From: Lonicera japonica
Lineage: Eukaryota > Streptophyta > Magnoliopsida > Dipsacales > Caprifoliaceae
Length of the DNA stretch: 64,000 nucleotides
Assembly (NCBI GenBank): GCA_021464415.1
Contig: CM038471.1
Span: 34,197,234-34,261,233, forward strand
Direction of reading: 5' to 3'
Shown here: piece by piece, positions 1-11,837 of the stretch
Layout of the letters: each line of letters starts with the position of its first letter
Numbering within the stretch: position 1 is the stretch's first letter
Notes under the pieces: generated by a model
The model's database searches: none
What the model saw: the letters and a program-made list of their open reading frames with translations, nothing else
Told to the model about the DNA's origin: nothing
Position numbers and translations under genes: made by a program

Positions 1-665
1 ACCCGAGCTAGAGCAAGGAAGATGAAGGAAGCACTCGTGAGCATGGTCCACGAGTTGATGAATAAAGCTGACGCTTGGAGAAGCATTCAAGGAGATGAAG
101 AGCACGAATGGAAAATAATGCTTAGCCAAGAAGACGTAGAATAATTAAGGCGTTTTTATTATTGTTTTTATTAATTTGCAGCCCAAGGATTATGTATAAT
201 TAGTATTTAGAGTGATGGGCTTGCTAAGAGTGTTTTTGGGCTTGTTTAGGGCTCTCCATTATTTTTTTGTTGCCTTAGAATTGGGCTTGTGATTGTATTT
301 TCGTTTTTAGGGTTTCTTAGGTTTGAATTAGGGTTTGCTTATGTCTCCTCCTATTTAAAGGAGGCAAGCTCTCTTGTATGGGTAGCTTATTGTCTAATAC
401 GAAATTGAGAGTGTTTTTCACCTCTTGTGTTCTAAGAACACTTCGAGCAGCCGGAATTTAATTCTTGTTGTTCTTCGACTTATCAATCAATTAACCCATC
501 AATTGATTGTTTGTCTTCGATTATACCAAGGTTCATTCTCGTTTTAGGGATTGGGTCGAGGTTCCACCTCCATCATCTTCGCGTGATTCCAAGGTTCTTA
601 CGTGTTCAACGTTAAGGGTCGCGGATTCGTCATATCGGATAGAAATACGGTCGCGATTCACATCA
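1..665 (+). mobile_element. 5' LTR of Ty3/gypsy element (left 82 bp outside window)
   Basis: This stretch is repeated at 6432-7095 with only two differences seen by eye: G versus T near position 153, and one extra G near 453. It ends in CATCA at 661-665, and a primer binding site follows at once. The matching full LTR starts TGATG, so the ends are short inverted repeats. The near identity of the two LTRs means the insertion is recent. The first 145 bases equal the end of the polyprotein coding region, because the reading frame runs into the LTR. Confidence 0.95.
352..359 (+). promoter_or_regulatory. TATA-like core promoter in the LTR
   Basis: TATTTAAA lies in the LTR and is flanked by CCTCC on the left and GGAGG on the right, so the box sits in the loop of a small inverted repeat. 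The same sequence is at 6783-6790 in the 3' LTR. LTR promoters drive the genomic transcript of such elements. The exact start site is not visible. Confidence 0.5.
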
Positions 666-1805
666 TTGGTATCAGAGCGATTCTTTCTATCCAGGTTTTA
701 TTTTTTCGTATTCTTGCTATTACGAATCTGTTCCTATTATTGCAGATCTGTTCTTGCTATTTTCGGATCTGTTCTTGTTCTTAAAAAAAAAAAAAAATCT
801 GTTGCTACCTTTGATAATCTGTTCTTGCTCTTACAATTCTGTTCTTGTTGTTACGAATCTGTTTTAGAGATTTACAAATCTGTCCTTGTTGTTACGAATC
901 TGCTCTTGCTAAACTTTTGAATCTGCTTATCACGGATCTGCTTATTCTGTTTCATCTGTGTTGTTCAAAGTCGAAAATCTTCAATTTCGTTGCTGAACCA
1001 TATTCGCAAATCTGTCCATTCATAATATGTCCAGATTAAAGTAGAGCTCGATTTGTTGTTTGCAAATCTCTAGTTGCGATTCTCTTGATTCCTAGTTAAC
1101 TTGGTTATTGAGGCGGCTATTGATAGTTGTGGCGGCTGTTATTGCAAGCAACATAAAACCCTAGACTTGTAATTCTTGGTCAAAAAAAAACCTAGTTGTG
1201 GCGGCTAGTATTTCAAACACCATAAAACCCTAGACTTGACTTTTATTTCTAGGTTTTGAAAGTTGTGGCGGCTAGTATAGATATAAAACCCTAGACTTGA
1301 CTTTTATTTCTAGGTTTTGAAATTTGTGGCGGCTGTGAACAACATAAAAACCCTAGTAGACTTGTGATTAAAAAAAAAAAAAAATTCCGAATTTTGACTT
1401 TATTTCTTTTAGCATTCTGATTCTATAGGTTCCAAGGGTTCCAAAAATCACTTTTTTACGAGACGAACTTTTAGCTCAATTTTGTCGAAATTTGGCTTCG
1501 TATTTTGTCCATATTTCATTGGGATTCCTGTTTCTTGAGTTCTTGGTGAAAACGTACTTGTCCTAGCATACAATTAATCTGTTTGGGTTGTGATTGGTCT
1601 GTTCGGGCAGCCAAGAAAAGGGTTCTTGCTTTTCGATTCGTTTGAAGTTCCAAAAGGTGAAAATTGAGAGGAATATCAATACATTGAGAACTAAACACGA
1701 GCGGTAAAATCAGAGTGAAATTATTTTTTTGAGCGAAACACGTAAGGGAGTGCAGTGAGGAAAATTTATTTCTTTATATTGTGCTAACCTCTGTTTTGCA
1801 GCAAT
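666..1805 (+). repeat. Untranslated leader of the gypsy element with two internal repeat families
   Basis: About 1.1 kb separates the primer site from the gag start. From about 700 to 960 a short unit of the form AATCTGTTCTTGYTRTTACG recurs many times. From about 1110 to 1370 a longer unit recurs about four times; it contains TGTGGCGGCT followed by AAAACCCTAGACTTG, so each copy carries a telobox-like AAACCCTA. The leader ends in a pyrimidine-rich stretch and TTTTGCAG just before the start codon, which looks like a splice acceptor. No convincing gene is present; short frames here are chance. Confidence 0.7.
667..678 (+). other. Primer binding site, initiator-Met tRNA type
   Basis: TGGTATCAGAGC starts one base after the LTR end. 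It is the usual plant retrotransposon complement to the 3' end of initiator methionine tRNA, where minus-strand cDNA synthesis is primed. Confidence 0.95.
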
Positions 1806-4800
1806 ATGTCGAGTTTCGATCCTAGGTTATTCCAAGAAGCCATGACGAGCACCTTACAAAAGATGATGAGAGAGGAGTTGGGTGTCTTTAAAGAGCAGGT
1901 GGAAGAGATGAGTGAGGAGTTGAAGAGAATGCGGGTGAAAGTAGATAGAGTTGAAAGCACCCAAATTGAGCAATCCGGCATATCACATAATGCTCAAAGA
2001 AATGGGAGACCGCAGCCTAGGGAACGGACGGCTGATGTTGATAATTATTACCGAGATAGCTTTGACGATGGGGATAGCGATGTCGATTCGGCAGTCGCTA
2101 ACCGACGGAATGGTAGGCGGTTTGGTAGGGGATTTAACAGGGAGGATGACAACATGAATGGGATCAAAATGAGGATTCCATCCTTCCAAGGAAAAAATGA
2201 CCCCGAGGCCTATCTTGAGTGGGTCAAGAAAGTTGAATTAGTGTTTGCTTGCCATAATTACTCCGAGTCCAAGAAGGTGAAATTGGCGGCTATTGAATTT
2301 TCAGATTATGCACTTGTTTGGTGGGATCGCTTGATGATAGAGAGAAGGCGTAGTGATGAGGGGCCCGTGGAGACTTGGGATGAGATGAAGCGGTTGATGA
2401 AGAAGCGGTTTGTGCCCGATCACTATTATCGGGAACTGTACCAAAAATTGCAGGGGCTCACGCAGGGAAATCGTAGTGTTGACGAATACTATAAGGAGAT
2501 GGAAGTGGCCATGATTCGGGCCAAGGTTGATGAAAATAGAGAAGCTACCATGGCGAGGTTCTTGAGTGGGCTAAACCGGGAAATTGCCAATGCGGTTGAA
2601 TTGCAGCCATATGTTGAGATTGAAGATATGGTGCACACGGCAATTAAAATAGAGAGGCAGCTCAAGAGGAGGGGTAGTTTCAAGCCAAGCCAAAGTCCAT
2701 ACTCTACTCCATGGAAACAAAGTCCGTGGAAGAAGGATGACAAAGTAACCACTCTGAAGCCGAAAGTTGATTCAAAATCAGAAGTTCCTAGTGGAGGGCA
2801 AGCTAAGACAGCCCCTAACACCACTAATACTCCTACTACCCGAAACAGGGACATTATTTGTTGGAAGTGTCAAGGAAGGGGCCATGTTTCCACTCAATGC
2901 CCGAATAAGAGGGTAATGATGCTCTTGGATAATGGGGAATATGAGACGGATGAAGAAGGCGCTGAAGCTATGCCACCTTTGGAGGATGTCGAAGAAGAGG
3001 AGAGCGCCATCCAGGGTGAGTTATTAGTTGCAAGGAGAGCGCTTAGTACGCACGCAAAGGAGGATGAGGAGCAGCGCGAGAATATTTTCCACACTAGGTG
3101 CCTAGTGCTAGGCAAGGTATGTAGTTTGGTGATAGACGGAGGTAGTTGCACTAATGTGGCTAGCACGACGATGGTGGAGAAGCTAGCATTGCACACGACT
3201 AAGCACCCAAGGCCTTACAAACTGCAGTGGCTGAATGATAGCGGTGAAGTGAGGGTGAACAAGCAGGTTTTGGTGTCCTTTAGCATTGGTAGATACGAGG
3301 ATCAAGTGCTTTGTAACGTGGTTCCCATGCAAGCCGGCCATATGTTATTGGGGAGACCATGGCAATATGATAGGAGAGTTAAACATGATGGCTTCACCAA
3401 TAAATATTCATTTGAGATGAACAAGAGAACAATCATTCTTGCACCTTTACCGCCGCAGCAAGCCTATGCCGATCAGTTGAAGTTGCAAAGTGAGGAGGAG
3501 CAGCGGAGAGTTGAAAAGAAAAAGAGAGATAGTGGTGAGGAAAAGAAAGAGAGTAAAGTGGAAAAACCAGTGACTATTGAGAGCAAATTTGAGAGGAGGC
3601 AAAAGAATTTTTATGCGAGAGCTAGTGAAGTAAAAAGAGCGATGCTTTGTAATCAGCTTCTTGTACTTGTATACAAAGAAGCGCTTTTGAATACTAACGA
3701 GCTAAATTCTTCTTTGCCTAGTGTTATTGTCTCTTTGTTGCAGGATTTTGGTGACGTCTTTCCGGAGGATACACCAAGCGGTTTACCACCCATCCGAGGA
3801 ATAGAACACCAAATTGATTTTGTACCCGGGGCCTCCATTCCAAACCGGCCAGCCTATAGGAGTAATCCGGAGGAAACGAAGGAACTTCAAAGGCAAGTTA
3901 CGGAGCTGTTGGAGAAAGGGTATGTGAGAGAGAGTATGAGCCCATGTGCGGTGCCAGTCTTGCTAGTGTCAAAAAAGGATGGAACATGGAGAATGTGCGT
4001 GGACTGCCGAGCCATAAATAATATCACGGTAAAATATCGTCATCCCATTCCACGTTTAGATGATATGCTTGATGAGTTGCATGGGTCTAGTATATTCTCT
4101 AAAATTGATTTGAAAAGTGGATATCATCAAATTAGGATGAAAGAAGGAGATGAATGGAAAACAGCCTTTAAAACAAAATATGGTTTATATGAATGGTTAG
4201 TTATGCCTTTTGGTTTGACTAATGCACCTAGCACTTTCATGAGATTAATGAACCATGTTTTGAGACCTTTTATAGGCAGGTTTGTTGTAGTCTATTTTGA
4301 TGATATTCTTATCTATAGCAAGAGTCTAGATGACCACGTAATTCAATTAAAATCTGTTTTGGATGTCTTGCGAAAGGAGAAGTTATATGCTAACCTGAAA
4401 AAGTGCACTTTTTGCACGGATAAGCTTGTATTTCTTGGTTTTGTTGTAAGTGCACGAGGGATTCAGGTTGATAAAGAAAAGGTGAAGGCTATTCAAGAAT
4501 GGCAAAGTCCTACAAGTGTTGGGCAAGTGCGGAGTTTTCATGGACTTGCTAGTTTCTATCGGCGGTTCGTGAAAGACTTTAGTACTATTGCAGCGCCATT
4601 GACTGAAGTGATCAAAAAGAATGTGGGATTCAAATGGGGAGAGGAGCAAGAGAAGGCATTCGAATTACTAAAAAGCAAGCTAAGTAACGCCCCTTTGTTA
4701 TCTTTGCCTAACTTTGCAAAAACTTTTGAAATTGAATGCGATGCTTCAGGAAATGGAATTGGTGCTGTTCTTATGCAGGAAGGAAGGCCAATAGCATACT

Positions 4801-6575
4801 TTAGTGAGAAGCTAGGTGGGGCGACCTTAAATTACCCTACGTATGACAAGGAGCTTTATGCGTTGGTGAGAGCGTTGGATACTTGGCAGCACTATCTTTG
4901 GCCAAAGGAGTTCGTGATTCACACGGATCATGAATCATTGAAGCACTTGAAGGGGCAGCAAAAGCTAAACAAGCGCCATGCCAAGTGGGTGGAGTTCATA
5001 GAGACATTTCCATATGTGATCAAGTACAAGCAAGGTAAAGAGAATGTTGTAGCGGATGCTTTATCACGCAGGTATACTTTAATTGCTACTTTGGATGCTA
5101 AATTGCTTGGGTTTGAATACATCAAGGATTTGTATTGTGATGATGCTGATTTTCGGGATATATTCAATGCATGTGAAAAATTAGCATTTGATAAGTACTT
5201 TAGGCATGATGGATTTCTAATGCGTGAAAACAAACTTTGTGTGCCTAAATGTTCATTGCGCGAATTGCTTGTGAAAGAAGCGCATGGTGGGAGTTTAATG
5301 GGACACTTTGGTATAGCTAAGACTTTAGGAGTATTGCAAGAACACTTCTTTTGGCCTCACATGAAAAGAGATGTTGAAAGAATATGTGAGAGATGTGTTA
5401 CTTGTAAGAAGGCAAAGTCTAAGTTAAATCCCCATGGTTTGTATACTCCATTACCCATTTCTAGTGACCCTTGGGTTGATATTTCTATGGATTTTGTGTT
5501 GGGCTTGCCTAGGACTAAACATGGGAATGATTCTGTTTTCGTGGTGGTTGATAGATTTTCTAAAATGGCTCATTTCATTGCTTGTCATAAAACTGATGAT
5601 GCACCACGAATTGCTAATTTGTTCTTCAAAGAAATTGTGCGTTTGCATGGCATGCCTAGAACCATAGTTTCTGATCGGGATGCAAAGCTTTTGAGCTACT
5701 TTTGGAAGACTTTGTGGGGAAAGTTGGGTACTAAATTGTTGTTTTCTACTACATGTCACCCCCAAACTGATGGCCAAACGGAAGTAGTAAATAGAACTTT
5801 ATCCACTTTGTTGCGTGCCATAATTAAGAAGAACTTAAAAGAGTGGGAAGAATGTTTACCTCATGTTGAGTTTGCATATAATCGATCTGTTCATTCTGCA
5901 TCTAAGTTTTCTCCTTTTGAGATTGTGTATGGTTTTAATCCTTTAGCTCCTTTGGATTTATTGCCATTACCTGTTGAGCATGCTAACCTAGATGGCAGGA
6001 AGAAAGCTGAGTTTGTTAGACAGATTCATGAGAAGGCGAGGCAAAACATTGAGAGAAGAACCGAGCAATATGTGCGACAAGCCAACAAAGGAAGGAAGAA
6101 GATGGTTTTCGAAACAGGAGATTGGGTTTGGTTGCACTTGAGGAAGGAACGCTTTCCAGTTCAACGGCGTTCTAAGCTTTTACCGAGAGGAGATGGACCA
6201 TTTCAAGTTGTGCAAAGGATCAATGACAATGCATATAAACTTGATCTACCAGGTGAGTATAATGTAAGTGCTACATTTAATGTCGCTGACCTAAGTCCGT
6301 TTAGTACAGATGACGAATTGAGGACAATTCCTTTTCAAGAGGAGGGGAATGATGAGCCTGAGGATAGCACGAGAGCTAGATCATGGAGTGAAGACTATGC
6401 AGATCCCATCCGGGTTCCAAGTGGTCCAATCACCCGAGCTAGAGCAAGGAAGATGAAGGAAGCACTCGTGAGCATGGTCCACGAGTTGATGAATAAAGCT
6501 GACGCTTGGAGAAGCATTCAAGGAGATGAAGAGCACGAATGGAAAATAATGCTTAGCCAAGAAGACGTAGAATAA
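1806..6575 (+). CDS. Ty3/gypsy gag-pol polyprotein, intact
   Basis: One uninterrupted frame of 1589 residues encodes every protein needed for retrotransposition. In order: gag core (about 121-290, with ALVWWDRL); a CCHC zinc knuckle, [14 protein letters not shown] (about 352-365); aspartic protease with VIDGGSC (about 445), where DGG stands in place of the common DSG/DTG; reverse transcriptase (about 690-870) with YFDD at about 829; RNase H (about 974-1088); and integrase with an HHCC zinc finger (about 1150-1205) and catalytic D, D and E near 1223, 1288 and 1324. No chromodomain was recognised at the C-terminus, which ends in a basic RARARK segment. The last 226 bp, about 75 codons, lie inside the 3' LTR. 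Such overlap, together with the protease type, suggests a CRM-like lineage, but this is inference and needs an RT tree. The start is the first ATG after the leader. Confidence 0.97.
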   Translation: MSSFDPRLFQEAMTSTLQKMMREELGVFKEQVEEMSEELKRMRVKVDRVESTQIEQSGISHNAQRNGRPQPRERTADVDNYYRDSFDDGDSDVDSAVANRRNGRRFGRGFNREDDNMNGIKMRIPSFQGKNDPEAYLEWVKKVELVFACHNYSESKKVKLAAIEFSDYALVWWDRLMIERRRSDEGPVETWDEMKRLMKKRFVPDHYYRELYQKLQGLTQGNRSVDEYYKEMEVAMIRAKVDENREATMARFLSGLNREIANAVELQPYVEIEDMVHTAIKIERQLKRRGSFKPSQSPYSTPWKQSPWKKDDKVTTLKPKVDSKSEVPSGGQAKTAPNTTNTPTTRNRDIICWKCQGRGHVSTQCPNKRVMMLLDNGEYETDEEGAEAMPPLEDVEEEESAIQGELLVARRALSTHAKEDEEQRENIFHTRCLVLGKVCSLVIDGGSCTNVASTTMVEKLALHTTKHPRPYKLQWLNDSGEVRVNKQVLVSFSIGRYEDQVLCNVVPMQAGHMLLGRPWQYDRRVKHDGFTNKYSFEMNKRTIILAPLPPQQAYADQLKLQSEEEQRRVEKKKRDSGEEKKESKVEKPVTIESKFERRQKNFYARASEVKRAMLCNQLLVLVYKEALLNTNELNSSLPSVIVSLLQDFGDVFPEDTPSGLPPIRGIEHQIDFVPGASIPNRPAYRSNPEETKELQRQVTELLEKGYVRESMSPCAVPVLLVSKKDGTWRMCVDCRAINNITVKYRHPIPRLDDMLDELHGSSIFSKIDLKSGYHQIRMKEGDEWKTAFKTKYGLYEWLVMPFGLTNAPSTFMRLMNHVLRPFIGRFVVVYFDDILIYSKSLDDHVIQLKSVLDVLRKEKLYANLKKCTFCTDKLVFLGFVVSARGIQVDKEKVKAIQEWQSPTSVGQVRSFHGLASFYRRFVKDFSTIAAPLTEVIKKNVGFKWGEEQEKAFELLKSKLSNAPLLSLPNFAKTFEIECDASGNGIGAVLMQEGRPIAYFSEKLGGATLNYPTYDKELYALVRALDTWQHYLWPKEFVIHTDHESLKHLKGQQKLNKRHAKWVEFIETFPYVIKYKQGKENVVADALSRRYTLIATLDAKLLGFEYIKDLYCDDADFRDIFNACEKLAFDKYFRHDGFLMRENKLCVPKCSLRELLVKEAHGGSLMGHFGIAKTLGVLQEHFFWPHMKRDVERICERCVTCKKAKSKLNPHGLYTPLPISSDPWVDISMDFVLGLPRTKHGNDSVFVVVDRFSKMAHFIACHKTDDAPRIANLFFKEIVRLHGMPRTIVSDRDAKLLSYFWKTLWGKLGTKLLFSTTCHPQTDGQTEVVNRTLSTLLRAIIKKNLKEWEECLPHVEFAYNRSVHSASKFSPFEIVYGFNPLAPLDLLPLPVEHANLDGRKKAEFVRQIHEKARQNIERRTEQYVRQANKGRKKMVFETGDWVWLHLRKERFPVQRRSKLLPRGDGPFQVVQRINDNAYKLDLPGEYNVSATFNVADLSPFSTDDELRTIPFQEEGNDEPEDSTRARSWSEDYADPIRVPSGPITRARARKMKEALVSMVHELMNKADAWRSIQGDEEHEWKIMLSQEDVE
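6337..6349 (+). other. Polypurine tract of the gypsy element
   Basis: AAGAGGAGGGGAA directly precedes TGATG, the first bases of the 3' LTR. It is the expected primer for plus-strand cDNA. It lies inside the coding frame, so it is translated as well. Confidence 0.9.
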
Positions 6576-7095
6576 TTAAGTCGTTTTTATTATTGTTTTT
6601 ATTAATTTGCAGCCCAAGGATTATGTATAATTAGTATTTAGAGTGATGGGCTTGCTAAGAGTGTTTTTGGGCTTGTTTAGGGCTCTCCATTATTTTTTTG
6701 TTGCCTTAGAATTGGGCTTGTGATTGTATTTTCGTTTTTAGGGTTTCTTAGGTTTGAATTAGGGTTTGCTTATGTCTCCTCCTATTTAAAGGAGGCAAGC
6801 TCTCTTGTATGGGTAGCTTATTGTCTAATACGAAATTGAGAGTGTTTTTCACCTCTTGTGTTCTAAGAACACTTCGAGCAGCCGAATTTAATTCTTGTTG
6901 TTCTTCGACTTATCAATCAATTAACCCATCAATTGATTGTTTGTCTTCGATTATACCAAGGTTCATTCTCGTTTTAGGGATTGGGTCGAGGTTCCACCTC
7001 CATCATCTTCGCGTGATTCCAAGGTTCTTACGTGTTCAACGTTAAGGGTCGCGGATTCGTCATATCGGATAGAAATACGGTCGCGATTCACATCA
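6350..7095 (+). mobile_element. 3' LTR of Ty3/gypsy element (746 bp)
   Basis: It starts TGATG and ends CATCA, and is bounded on the left by the polypurine tract. It contains the end of the gag-pol frame (6350-6575), the TATA-like box and the same transcript leader as the 5' LTR. The target-site duplication cannot be tested because the left end of the element is outside the window. The base run after the element is GTGTC. Confidence 0.95.
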
Positions 7096-7340
7096 GTGTC
7101 TTGGCTCTGAAATCCCAATGTGTCCCTGCCAACGTGATTCGTGGGAATCACGCTCTACACATTCCCTCACGCGTAGCATGCAAGGCTTGGACACACCCCC
7201 AACCCATCCGCCTTGGGTGCTGATACCATGTTACAAAACTCTAAGGTAGAGTTCCACCGTAAAATTATGTTTTTATAATAAGGATGCCTTGGCTCTTATA
7301 AAGAGCTCTTTACTTTAATCTTTGTCCAATGTTAGAATTG
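7096..7340 (-). mobile_element. Possible remnant of an older LTR element at the insertion site
   Basis: Reading the minus strand, ACATGGTATCAGCACC (about 7214-7229) resembles a primer binding site next to an LTR end, with a TATAAAGAGC box in the putative LTR (about 7297). The young gypsy element may have landed in the internal part of this older one. No coding remains are visible. This could also be chance. Confidence 0.3.
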
Positions 7341-8189
7341 CGCTTTACAAACAAGAACATATTTTATATTTTAAACTGTAATACATATGTGTATCTGGTG
7401 TAATCTATTTATGATCGAATTCTTTCAATATTACTTAAAAATGGTGATTGGATAGGGTCAATAATTTGAAAACCATAGCATCACATGATGCGAATGTATG
7501 AAAAATTTGACATGACGTCATGATGGTGATGCCGAGACAATTAGAAAGTAGAACAACTCGCTAAGTCGTTATAAACAGTAGGGTTTTAGCTCGTCAACTT
7601 AATCGGTTGGATTGGGCTGAAATGCTCAATCCATTTAAGGCTATCCATTAATAAGATGCACCCAACCCACCCATTTTGTCACCCTTACGATATGTTTGAT
7701 AAAAATGCTGAAAAAATGATTGAAAATATATCTAAATTTAAGAGGATTAAAAAAAAAGAAGAGTGATATGGTGAAATGTTTTATTAATTTTTAGATTTTT
7801 TTCACAGATTCTAATTCTTTGGGGAATTAGGCAAAAATTTCCATGAAATAGTAAGAAAAGATAAAGAACACCTTGCCAAATCCTATCTCGTTTTCTAATT
7901 TCATACTAAATTAGCAGTGTTTTCAATTGTGGCTGATCAAAAATTTGGACTCACTCACACCAAAGAGTTCTTAGCAAAATCAATTTAAAAGGATCAAAAA
8001 GATAATGAACAACATATTTTTTATTTACAAGAAGGTTTCTCCATGCTTTTTCACATCTTTTTTGTGGTACGTCATCCTTTTGTGTGTATGGGTTTTTGTA
8101 TTATCTTGGTAACAACAATTGAAGAAGATACATGCTACTAACTTTTTCTCTTTCTATTACCTATTACCTTCAATACAGGACCAGCTCTC

Positions 8190-8420
8190 CTATAATGAAC
8201 TTTTTCTTTTATTTATATGTATAAAATTATGGTTACAATACTCCATTTGGGTAAACAATTAAAAAATTATAAAGGCAAAACTTAAACTTTATCCACAACT
8301 AACTAACTTCGCACTTTACAGCTATTTTTCTGTTATTAGTCATGACAACCATCTCAACATAGTCGTATATCCATTTCAGTTGATACAAGTGTCCTATCTT
8401 CATTAGTGAGGATGGTCACA
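8190..8420 (+). repeat. Degenerate LTR-like segment related to 50360-51138
   Basis: The order of short matches is shared with the solo LTR: TTTTATTTATATGTATA, then a stretch near ACTAACTTNGCAYTTTAC, then GATACAAGTGTC. Divergence is high. It is probably an old fragment of the same LTR family. Confidence 0.4.
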
Positions 8421-8704
8421 TTGGCATCTTCAATAATTAAGTTAATTTGATTATACTCGTCAACTCTTATTTTACTCAGCTGTAAAACTAAGGGGCATTC
8501 CACTCTGAGCCTTGTCATTTTTCTTCGATCCTTAATGGATTTTACTCAATTTCTAGAACCAAATCAAATAAATATTTTGGGGCCCTCATCAATCATTTTC
8601 AAAAAAAATTCTATCGAACGGACCTTTAAGCTTTAATATATGAAAAAAAAATTAATCATTTTTCAACTTTTTTTAATGAGACCCTTAATTAAAAAGCCAT
8701 CTAC

Positions 8705-8827
8705 CCGTCCAAGAAGTAGTTCAGCTAGAACACAGCCAGCGACCAAATGTCAATAGCTGTAGTATCCTCAGTTACACCAAACATAATACCTGGAGCAAAT
8801 GTAAGAAATATTGGGTTCCCCTTTTAC
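8705..8827 (-). pseudogene. Relict single exon of a GSK3/SHAGGY-like protein kinase
   Basis: The minus strand reads VKGEPNISYICSRYY, then after a short deletion FGVTEDTTAIDIWS, then after a 1-bp deletion AGCVLAELLLGR. This order is the activation-loop and subdomain IX region of plant GSK3/SHAGGY-like kinases. The piece has an acceptor-like TATGTAG before it and a donor-like GTAGAT after it, so it corresponds to one whole exon of that gene family. No neighbouring kinase exons were found, and the segment usually following the tyrosine pair (including the APE motif) is missing. It is therefore a non-functional exon relict, left by gene loss or captured by a transposon. Confidence 0.8.
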
Positions 8828-10511
8828 CTACATAAATTTACAAATAAAAACCATTATTCAACACTCAAAATGTTGATAAAAATTCATAATTTATAGAGAG
8901 AATAGGAGATTTGATTTTCATTTTATTTATCACACAATAAATTACAACTGAAGTTATAGCGAAACCAAAATATCCAAATATATATAGGAAGAATCCTTGA
9001 TTTGATTGCATATATTAATCAAGTGACTAGTTCAATCCAAGTCGATTACATTTATCCAGGAGAGTTAACCAATAAAATTAAAAATTACACGGTTATAATC
9101 AAGCACCACAATTCAAGACTATCAACTCCTAGAATATTCGGGATATAGAAAAATGGGGTTTGCTTGAAATTTTGTTTTTTTACAAAAGAATCATAAAATA
9201 ATATTTTTGTTAATTAAAGGTATGTATTTAAGCAAACTCTAAAAGGAGTGCAAGTTAACTTTACAGTAGATTTTCAAATTGTAATTTTTAATGGAATCGT
9301 ACAAAATTAAGTTTGCACTATATGTGTTTAGCATATTATTATAAATAAGTATTTAATTTACAGTGTTTTAGATTAATTAATTTCAACAAATTACATATAT
9401 ATAACTCATTTATTAATAAAATAAATATGATAATTTTTTCGGAATTATGCAAAGTTAAGTTTGCACTCCTTATTTTTTAAAAAATATTACTATGTATTTG
9501 GGTATATTTAACGTTGTTTTAGAGTTTTATGATTAAAACATAATAATACACTTGTTAAAAAATATAAACATATCATGCAAAACAAATTTGCATTAAATTT
9601 TTTGGATTGCAAAGTTAAGTTTATACAAAATACAATGTTGGTCAAGCCCCTCATTTTAAAACATAATTAATAAGTAGGTCCTTATTTTAGAAAAATAAGA
9701 AAAACTAGACTCTTATTTCCAAAAAGTATTATTTACTGGATTTTTGACGAAAATTATTGTAACGCAAAATCTTTTATTCCATTTTCAGTAGAATATTTAT
9801 ATCAGCAACATAGAGAGAGTACCAAAATTTTAGCACTTCCAAAGTCAATTAGTTTAAGTTGGTGGGTATGTGGATTCACCTGCACAAAGAAAGATATGTC
9901 TTAGTTGCAGGAGTTATAAACCCAACTGGGAGAGAAGAAACAAAACACTAAAAATACTGAAATCAATAAATCAAGTGTGAAGATTAGAAAATGAGGTTCT
10001 TAGTTCCAAGAAAGATTTATTTATTTTTTAAAAAAAGGACCAACAAAAAATTACCATATACTCTGAAATTGGCGATAATTAAGGGGATGAATGTAAAAAA
10101 GATCATTACATAAACGTCAAATAAAAGGTCAGACTCACTGGTGTAACAAATAAAAACACAAGAAATCGTACCGAGTAGTTTATGGTTTATACTTTTGACC
10201 ATGGTAAGATCGAGATAATCTGCACATATTAGGTCTTATAAGGTCGCAGTATGGATGTTTTTTTCCTTAACAATAACTACGCCTATTGCATTAAGGTAAT
10301 GTGCGCATACTCGGTGCAATATGACCGAGTAAATTAAATAAAGTGTTATCGAGTAAAGTGATGTGTGTAATTAGCTGTGGCTTCTTTTATAGATAATTCT
10401 AAATTCAAGTTATTAGTTGTAAAAGTAAAGTATTAATCCCTTGTCTAGTGTAATTTTGTTGATTTGTTTTCTAGTTAAAAAAATAAAGTTTTGAGTATGC
10501 ATATTATTATG

Positions 10512-10660
10512 AGTGGTGATATTGGTAACCTCAAAAACACTTGATAATACTCCCACTATCATTCTGTTCTTCGCAACCAAGTATGGGCGGTTATATTGGT
10601 AACCTCAAAAACACTTGGTAATACTCTCACTATCATTCTGTTCTTTAGAACCAAGTAAAG
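10512..10660 (+). repeat. Two-copy tandem repeat (about 75 bp)
   Basis: The unit containing TATTGGTAACCTCAAAAACA and ending in ACCAAGTA occurs twice in direct order with few changes. It lies among AT-rich DNA with several CAAGTA/CGAGTA words. No coding content is seen. Confidence 0.75.
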
Positions 10661-11192
10661 TGTTTGTTATTTGATTCTTGTGGATCGAGTATAAACTTAT
10701 ATACTTGGTCCTTAACAACCAAGTAAAACATTATCAAGTTTATACTTGATCCTTTATAATTAAATAATATACACATTATTCAATTATCATAATAAAATAA
10801 AAAGTAAGAGTATTTTCAAAAAACATAAGGGGTGCCAATATCTACTCATTATCAATCTTAACTGGGGGATGCTAGGTATACGGCAATAGTTGGCCAGGGG
10901 TTTGGAATAGGCTGTACGTTTTTTCAGGCATATTAATGAGCCAGTTCAATGTCACATTTGGGCTGGTGTCGAAGTGAATTTTGGATAATATTAAACCGTG
11001 TACGAGAAATTATCAGATTTAAGCCCAAATAATTGAATTTAAATATTTAATAGTTCGATTTCTGTTTTTTTTTTTTTTTTTACCTATGTCCTATAAATTT
11101 ATTTGATACATCTATATCTATAGATACATAGTTGAGACCTGATTTTGTTGTGCTTTCATCGAACACTATCACTCGCATTAATTAGGGGTGGG

Positions 11193-11430
11193 ATTACTAA
11201 CACACTTTATTTTGTAACACTCTATCTTATTTACTTGGCGCATGTGCACCAAGTGAATGAGTACATTCTCGCTGCATATGCGCCGAGTCAATGTTGGGTT
11301 CAAAAAATATATATTATCTCTTCGGAGTATGTGTTCATTCATTCAGTTCACATGCATAAATGTGCATCGGCTCGGTGCATGTGCATCGACTAATTGAAGT
11401 GTTAAAATAAAGTAGAGTGTGTCAATAGAT
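11193..11430. mobile_element. Foldback MITE with palindromic CTYGG-CCRAG cores
   Basis: The left arm (ACACACTTTATTTTGTAACACT followed by CTTGGCGCATGTGCACCAAG) matches the reverse complement of the right arm (about 11370-11425) over roughly 60 bp. A related arm occurs at about 10305-10375, and a further short palindrome of the same kind lies near 41090. This looks like a non-autonomous DNA transposon family; no transposase is visible and the superfamily is unknown. Confidence 0.5.
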
Positions 11431-11837
11431 TAAATTAGATAACCATGATTGCATCTATATAATGTAATATCGCGCCATCATATCCTTAACTAAATTAGGT
11501 AAACCCATACATGCATCTGTATAATATAATATCGCACTGACAATATTGGATATACACATGCATTAGGATTGTAATTGGGTTGTAACTTATATTGCTTTCC
11601 ATTTGAAGCATATATCTTTGTTCTAAGATTCTTGTTAAAGTATCTAAACTTAAATGACTTTTTGTCATCAACTTATATAAGCATTCTAGAATGAATGATA
11701 AAAAGCAGGTACTTTGTGGATCAAGGTTCTGCAATTGCTTGTCATCATCATCTTTGGGAATCAAATTCTCTGTTTGCCTGCATTTTTTCCCTCCATAGTG
11801 GAACCCCGAATTTTCTATTAATTAAATACATTCCCCT

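Larger units (their letters stand above)
7341..11192. other. AT-rich intergenic DNA with old repeats
   Basis: No intact gene is visible. It contains the kinase relict exon (8705-8827), an LTR-like segment (about 8190-8420) resembling part of the solo LTR at 50360-51138, three loose copies of a unit ending AAGTTAAGTTTGCACT (about 9240-9620), and tandem repeats at 10512-10660. Confidence 0.6.

Noticed and set aside
507..1039. Several overlapping open frames in the gypsy leader
   Set aside because: They follow the short leader repeats, are Leu/Cys/Phe-rich and match no family; the same frames recur in the 3' LTR where the sequence is shared.
1806..6575. Programmed frameshift or stop between gag and pol
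   Set aside because: The frame is continuous from gag through integrase, so none is needed.
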